From Collinsella aerofaciens (GTDB lineage Bacteria > Actinomycetota > Coriobacteriia > Coriobacteriales > Coriobacteriaceae), in assembly GCF_028206795.1 (NCBI RefSeq), contig NZ_JAQLFJ010000003.1:1-10750 (forward strand): DNA of 10,750 bases, in the 5' to 3' direction. Shown one piece after another: positions 8,239-10,750 of this stretch (the first letter of the stretch is position 1; every line of letters begins with the position of its first letter). The position numbers and the translations under genes were made by a program. The notes under the pieces are model-generated. The model was not told the DNA's origin and made no database searches. It saw only the letters and a list, made by a program, of their open reading frames with translations.

Positions 8239-8357
8239 AACGGTCTCCTCTCCCGTGATGTTTGGTTTGTACTTGAATATTCGAAACGCCTATCTCCCGC
8301 CCGCAATCCTCGAGGTTTATTGCAGGTAGACAGACAGGGTTATCGACAAAAGAAGTC
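8239..8357 (-). promoter_or_regulatory. Probable promoter/operator region of the PTS genes
   Basis: The gap between the regulator and EIIA is larger than any other in the operon and contains symmetric motifs: GCAAT (8303-8307) and ATTGC (8319-8323) flanking the palindrome CCTCGAGG (8308-8315), and GAATATTC (8275-8282). On the minus strand TTGCGG and GAATAT stand 18 bases apart as a weak possible -35/-10 pair lying just past the GCAAT/ATTGC repeat. An activator of the LicR type would be expected to bind just upstream of or over the -35, which fits. Promoter and operator are inferred. Confidence 0.4.
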
Positions 8358-10253
8358 TTAAGCCGTATGCGCTTGCACAAGCGCCATCAGCTCATGCCAG
8401 GACCGGCGCTCGCGTAGGCGCTCGACCCCCTGGCGGTCCATAAAGATCTCGGCGAGCAGTGAGCTCAAGATCCGCGCCTCATCGCCGCCCGACCGGGCAA
8501 ACGACACCATAAAGACGATATCGACCTCATGGCCGTATTCGTCCCAAAGAATGGGATGTTCGAGCAGGCCCACGGTAACAAAGGCCTCGGCGCTCAAGGG
8601 ATGCATCCCATGGGGCATGGCTACCCCATTGCCAAACGAGGTGGCACTCGCGCTCTCGCGCTCGGCGACCTCTTGGGCAAACTGGGCATCGACACGGCCG
8701 CTCTCGACGGCGCGCTCGGAGAGATATCGGAGAACGGCCTGCTTCGACGACGCCTCAACGCGGTTGAAGAACAGGGCACGGCTAAAGAAAGAGCTCACGG
8801 AGTCCGATTGCGCAGTGTCGTCGCTCAGCACCTTGCGGATAGCGTTGACATCGCTCGTCTCCAAGAAGAAATCGGCCTCGCGGACGGGCACGGGCAACTT
8901 GACGTTGAGCGGCACCGTTGTGAACACGTAGTCGATATGCGAAAAATCGAACGTTCCCACGCGGGCGACATCGCATGTCTCAATCGAGTCGATATACATG
9001 CCAAACTGCTTGCGGTACTGGTGCTCGAGCATACGGGCGCTTCCCGCTCCCGAGGCGCACACGATCAGGATGCGTTTGCGACGCGGCTGGTCGGCTTGCT
9101 GCTCGAGGGCCAGGGCAAATGCCATGGCGATGTAGCCGAGCTCTTCATCAGAGGGCTGGCTGCCAAAATGACGCTCGAGTACCTGCGAGGTGCCAGCTGC
9201 CATCGAATAGGCCAACGGAAACCTCGTCTTGATATCGGGCAGCATGGGGTTATCCATATGCATGTGATATTCAAGGCGATAGCCCAGAGGGCCGATATGC
9301 CGAGCAAGGTTCATGCGAAGTTCAAGATCGCCGCTAAAGTCAAACCTAAACTCATCGTTGACCGCACGTACCATCTCGGAAGCAATCTCCCACATCTCGT
9401 CCGAGATAACGGCAGAGCCCTTCTCGGGCACGCCCGTGCCCCTGCCGAGCAAATGGATTGCGATAAAGGCAACCTCTTCTCGGGGCATGCTCACGCCCAG
9501 GGCATCCTTGATGTTTGCGGCAATCTGGAAAGCCGCGGCGTATTCGCGCGTTCCCTCCAGTTTTTGAACGTCCGATTCTGCAGCTGGGACATAGCAGCCC
9601 TGCTCGATGCGGCCAAGAGCAATGTAAAGATGCATGATGAGATTGCGGGATGCCAGCGAGCTCACCGTGACGGGCGAGGCCGTCAGGGCATCGTCCACAC
9701 ATGCGGCGATGGCCCGCAGGCGCTCGGCGAGCTTTGCATCGTCGGTGTCGGGCAACACGGGCCTCACCAGCGAGGCCAGGCACAGGCGCCGTTGCGACTC
9801 CCCGCCCGCAACGCGGATTCCGTAGCGTGGGCGCTTTTCGAGCGTTAAGTCAAATTGGGCGAGTTTCTGCTCTACCAGACGCATGTCATTGGACAGAGTT
9901 CGCGCCGAAACGTAGAGTAAATCCGCATACTCCTCAATCGTCACCCACTGGGACCGCATGAGGAGGTCGTTAAGAAGGAAGGACACACGGCCGTCGCGCG
10001 TATCAGGAATGCCCGGATGGGCCAGAGCCGCACCGTCTAGCAAGCGAGCAAGCTCATCTGCATGTGCAACATCGATACGATATTGCCCTTTGCTGCCAAC
10101 GATGCGTGCAACCCCCGCAAGCTTGTCGTTTGCGCGATGGATATAGTTTCTCACGGCGCGCTCGCTTACCTCGAGACGCTTGGCAAGCACCGCGACAGCG
10201 ACAGGCTGAGCGTCCTCGATCATATTTACAAGCTGCTTGACGCGAGCATCCAT
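8358..10253 (-). CDS. licR: LicR/BglG-family PRD transcriptional regulator with EIIB and EIIA domains
   Basis: This 631-residue multidomain regulator is of the type that activates beta-glucoside PTS operons when inducer flows and is controlled by PTS phosphorylation. Domains in order: an HTH_11-like winged helix (about 5-60, VAVLAKRLEVSERAVRNYI), a second Mga-like helix-turn-helix (about 90-150, TIEEYADLLYVSARTLSNDM), PRD1 (about 195-285, His208 and His267), PRD2 (about 300-390, His319), an EIIB-like domain starting RILIVCASGAGS with Cys399, and a fructose/mannitol-type EIIA domain (about 485-630) with His548 in NGVAMPHGM. The two DNA-binding domains make it a DNA-binding activator, not an RNA-binding antiterminator such as BglG. 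The second PRD2 histidine expected near residue 378 is alanine. ATG follows AAGGAGG with a clear spacer. The gene heads the locus it most likely controls. The symbol is by family. Confidence 0.9.
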   Translation of the reverse strand: MDARVKQLVNMIEDAQPVAVAVLAKRLEVSERAVRNYIHRANDKLAGVARIVGSKGQYRIDVAHADELARLLDGAALAHPGIPDTRDGRVSFLLNDLLMRSQWVTIEEYADLLYVSARTLSNDMRLVEQKLAQFDLTLEKRPRYGIRVAGGESQRRLCLASLVRPVLPDTDDAKLAERLRAIAACVDDALTASPVTVSSLASRNLIMHLYIALGRIEQGCYVPAAESDVQKLEGTREYAAAFQIAANIKDALGVSMPREEVAFIAIHLLGRGTGVPEKGSAVISDEMWEIASEMVRAVNDEFRFDFSGDLELRMNLARHIGPLGYRLEYHMHMDNPMLPDIKTRFPLAYSMAAGTSQVLERHFGSQPSDEELGYIAMAFALALEQQADQPRRKRILIVCASGAGSARMLEHQYRKQFGMYIDSIETCDVARVGTFDFSHIDYVFTTVPLNVKLPVPVREADFFLETSDVNAIRKVLSDDTAQSDSVSSFFSRALFFNRVEASSKQAVLRYLSERAVESGRVDAQFAQEVAERESASATSFGNGVAMPHGMHPLSAEAFVTVGLLEHPILWDEYGHEVDIVFMVSFARSGGDEARILSSLLAEIFMDRQGVERLRERRSWHELMALVQAHTA

Positions 10254-10418
10254 GTCCTCCTCCTTTCCCTGCGTCTAGTCTAACGCGGTAAAGAATGACA
10301 CTCCACGTCGCGCTCGTTCCGCCAACGCGGAACAGGTTGCGGGGAGTCCAGCTGAACTTATAGGGAGCACGGAGAGAGGGCCCGAAAGCAATGCGTCGGT
10401 GTGAGATGCGCTTTCCGC

Positions 10419-10501
10419 AGTCATTGGGGACAGATTTAAATTAGTAGTCATTGAGGACGTTCTTGTTTGACTAGTCGTTTAAGAACGTCCCCAATGACTA
10501 C
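10419..10501. repeat. TCATTGGGGAC palindromic element, most complete copy
   Basis: Terminal 13-bp perfect inverted repeats AGTCATTGGGGAC (10419-10431) and GTCCCCAATGACT (10487-10499) flank a second, longer inverted repeat: 10444-10464 pairs with 10481-10501 over 21 positions with one mismatch, around a 16-base loop containing the palindrome GACTAGTC (10469-10476). Both stems compete for the same right arm. The element is noncoding and is repeated in shorter form at 4612-4667. Confidence 0.85.
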
Positions 10502-10523
10502 CCACCCATCGGGGACTAGGTGA

Positions 10524-10560
10524 ATAGCAAAAGCCCCGCAGTCGGAGCGGACTGCGGGGC
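10524..10560 (-). terminator. Rho-independent terminator downstream of arcC
   Basis: On the minus strand a perfect 11-bp stem (GCCCCGCAGTC with its complement, 10533-10543 and 10550-10560) with a 6-base loop is followed by TTTTGCTATT. It lies 66 bases beyond the carbamate kinase stop codon. Stem sequence differs from the 4700-4740 terminator, but the loop-side GGAGCGGA/CGAAGCGGA and the tail are alike. Confidence 0.9.
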
Positions 10561-10578
10561 CCATGAAGAGAGGCTAGT

Positions 10579-10606
10579 TTGTGGGCGCTTTGCCTGGCGC
10601 CCACAA
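10579..10606 (-). other. Perfect 10-bp hairpin between arcC and its terminator
   Basis: TTGTGGGCGC (10579-10588) and GCGCCCACAA (10597-10606) form a perfect stem with an 8-base loop, 20 bases after the arcC stop codon. It has no U-tract on either strand, so it probably protects the 3' end of the mRNA or assists the terminator that follows. Confidence 0.5.
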
Positions 10607-10626
10607 GAGATGCAACAGAGTAGAGA

Positions 10627-10750
10627 CTACTCGTGGATGCGGGTGCCGGAGAGGCCGGCCATGGTCTCGGCGGCCTTGTCCAGGGCGCCGATGATGCAGG
10701 TGCGGCCCTTGCGGGAGCGGGCGAACTTGATGGCGGCGCGGACCTTGGGC
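10627..10750 (-). CDS. arcC: Carbamate kinase, C-terminal fragment cut by window edge
   Basis: The last 40 codons of a minus-strand gene are present and end in TAG. The residues begin PKVRAAIKFARSRKG, continue with CIIGALDKAAETM and finish SGTRIHE. This matches the C-terminus of carbamate kinases, where GPKV-x-AA-x-x-F is followed by the I-I-x-x-L-x-K-A strand-helix and a closing G-T motif. Carbamate kinase makes ATP from carbamoyl phosphate in arginine deiminase or agmatine/citrulline fermentation. The remaining roughly 270 residues lie beyond the window, so catalytic sites cannot be checked. Amino acid kinases of other types share parts of this fold but less of this end motif. Confidence 0.8.
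   Translation of the reverse strand, partial: PKVRAAIKFARSRKGRTCIIGALDKAAETMAGLSGTRIHE

Larger units (their letters stand above)
10254..10626. other. Intergenic region with repeats between licR and arcC
   Basis: These 373 bases contain, from left: the licR ribosome binding site and presumed promoter (I see only a weak minus-strand TAGACT near 10278), a tight hairpin GTTCCGC-CAAC-GCGGAAC (10316-10333), about 50 bases with no visible feature, a decayed GAAAGC/GCTTTC palindrome (10384-10415), the TCATTGGGGAC element (10419-10501), the arcC terminator, and a further hairpin at 10579-10606. No coding sequence is supported. Confidence 0.75.

Noticed and set aside
8529..9848. 439-codon plus-strand open frame opposite the regulator gene
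   Set aside because: No family features and no convincing ribosome binding site. The opposite strand encodes all the domains of a LicR-type regulator without interruption.
8358..10253. BglG-type RNA antiterminator acting on a RAT/terminator pair before the PTS genes
   Set aside because: The protein has N-terminal DNA-binding helix-turn-helix domains instead of a CAT RNA-binding domain, and the 119-base gap after the gene shows no terminator hairpin with a U-tract.

Overview
The window looks like chromosomal DNA from a high-GC Gram-positive gut actinobacterium. A Coriobacteriia member close to Collinsella is my best guess. This rests on the GC-rich third codon positions, strong AGGAGG-type ribosome binding sites, the PTS plus carbamate kinase gene content, and intergenic repeats built around TCATTGGGGACAG, which I associate from memory with Collinsella genomes. 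The genus is an inference, not a search result.

Layout. (1) Positions 77-2937, minus strand: a two-gene unit encoding an APC-superfamily amino acid permease followed by a metal-dependent amidohydrolase of the imidazolonepropionase/prolidase-like type. They probably import and hydrolyse one amino-acid-derived substrate, which the sequence does not identify. (2) 2938-3293: a hairpin-rich divergent intergenic region. (3) 3294-4295, plus strand: a membrane-anchored C39-like cysteine peptidase with a long polar N-terminal tail. (4) 4296-4756: a cluster of palindromic repeats ending in the terminator of the next operon. (5) 4757-10253, minus strand: a complete beta-glucoside phosphotransferase locus. 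In transcription order it holds a LicR/BglG-type PRD regulator, EIIA, EIIB, EIIC and a GH1 6-phospho-beta-glucosidase. The three PTS proteins import and phosphorylate a beta-glucoside such as cellobiose. The GH1 enzyme cleaves the phosphorylated sugar, and the regulator senses PTS flux through its own PRD, EIIB-like and EIIA-like domains. (6) 10254-10626: a second copy of the repeat cluster and the terminator of the next gene. (7) 10627-10750, minus strand: the C-terminal end of a carbamate kinase, cut by the window edge.

I found no evidence of a wholly new multi-gene system. The least ordinary material is in the intergenic DNA. Two loci 5.8 kb apart carry the same composite block (a GATGCGCTTTCCGC hairpin arm, a 13-bp inverted repeat, a conserved spacer and then an intrinsic terminator with an identical U-tract flank), each at the 3' end of a minus-strand gene. 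Other points worth a look are a missing second phosphorylatable histidine in PRD2 of the regulator, a candidate operator in front of the PTS genes, and several unexplained hairpins around the permease and peptidase genes.
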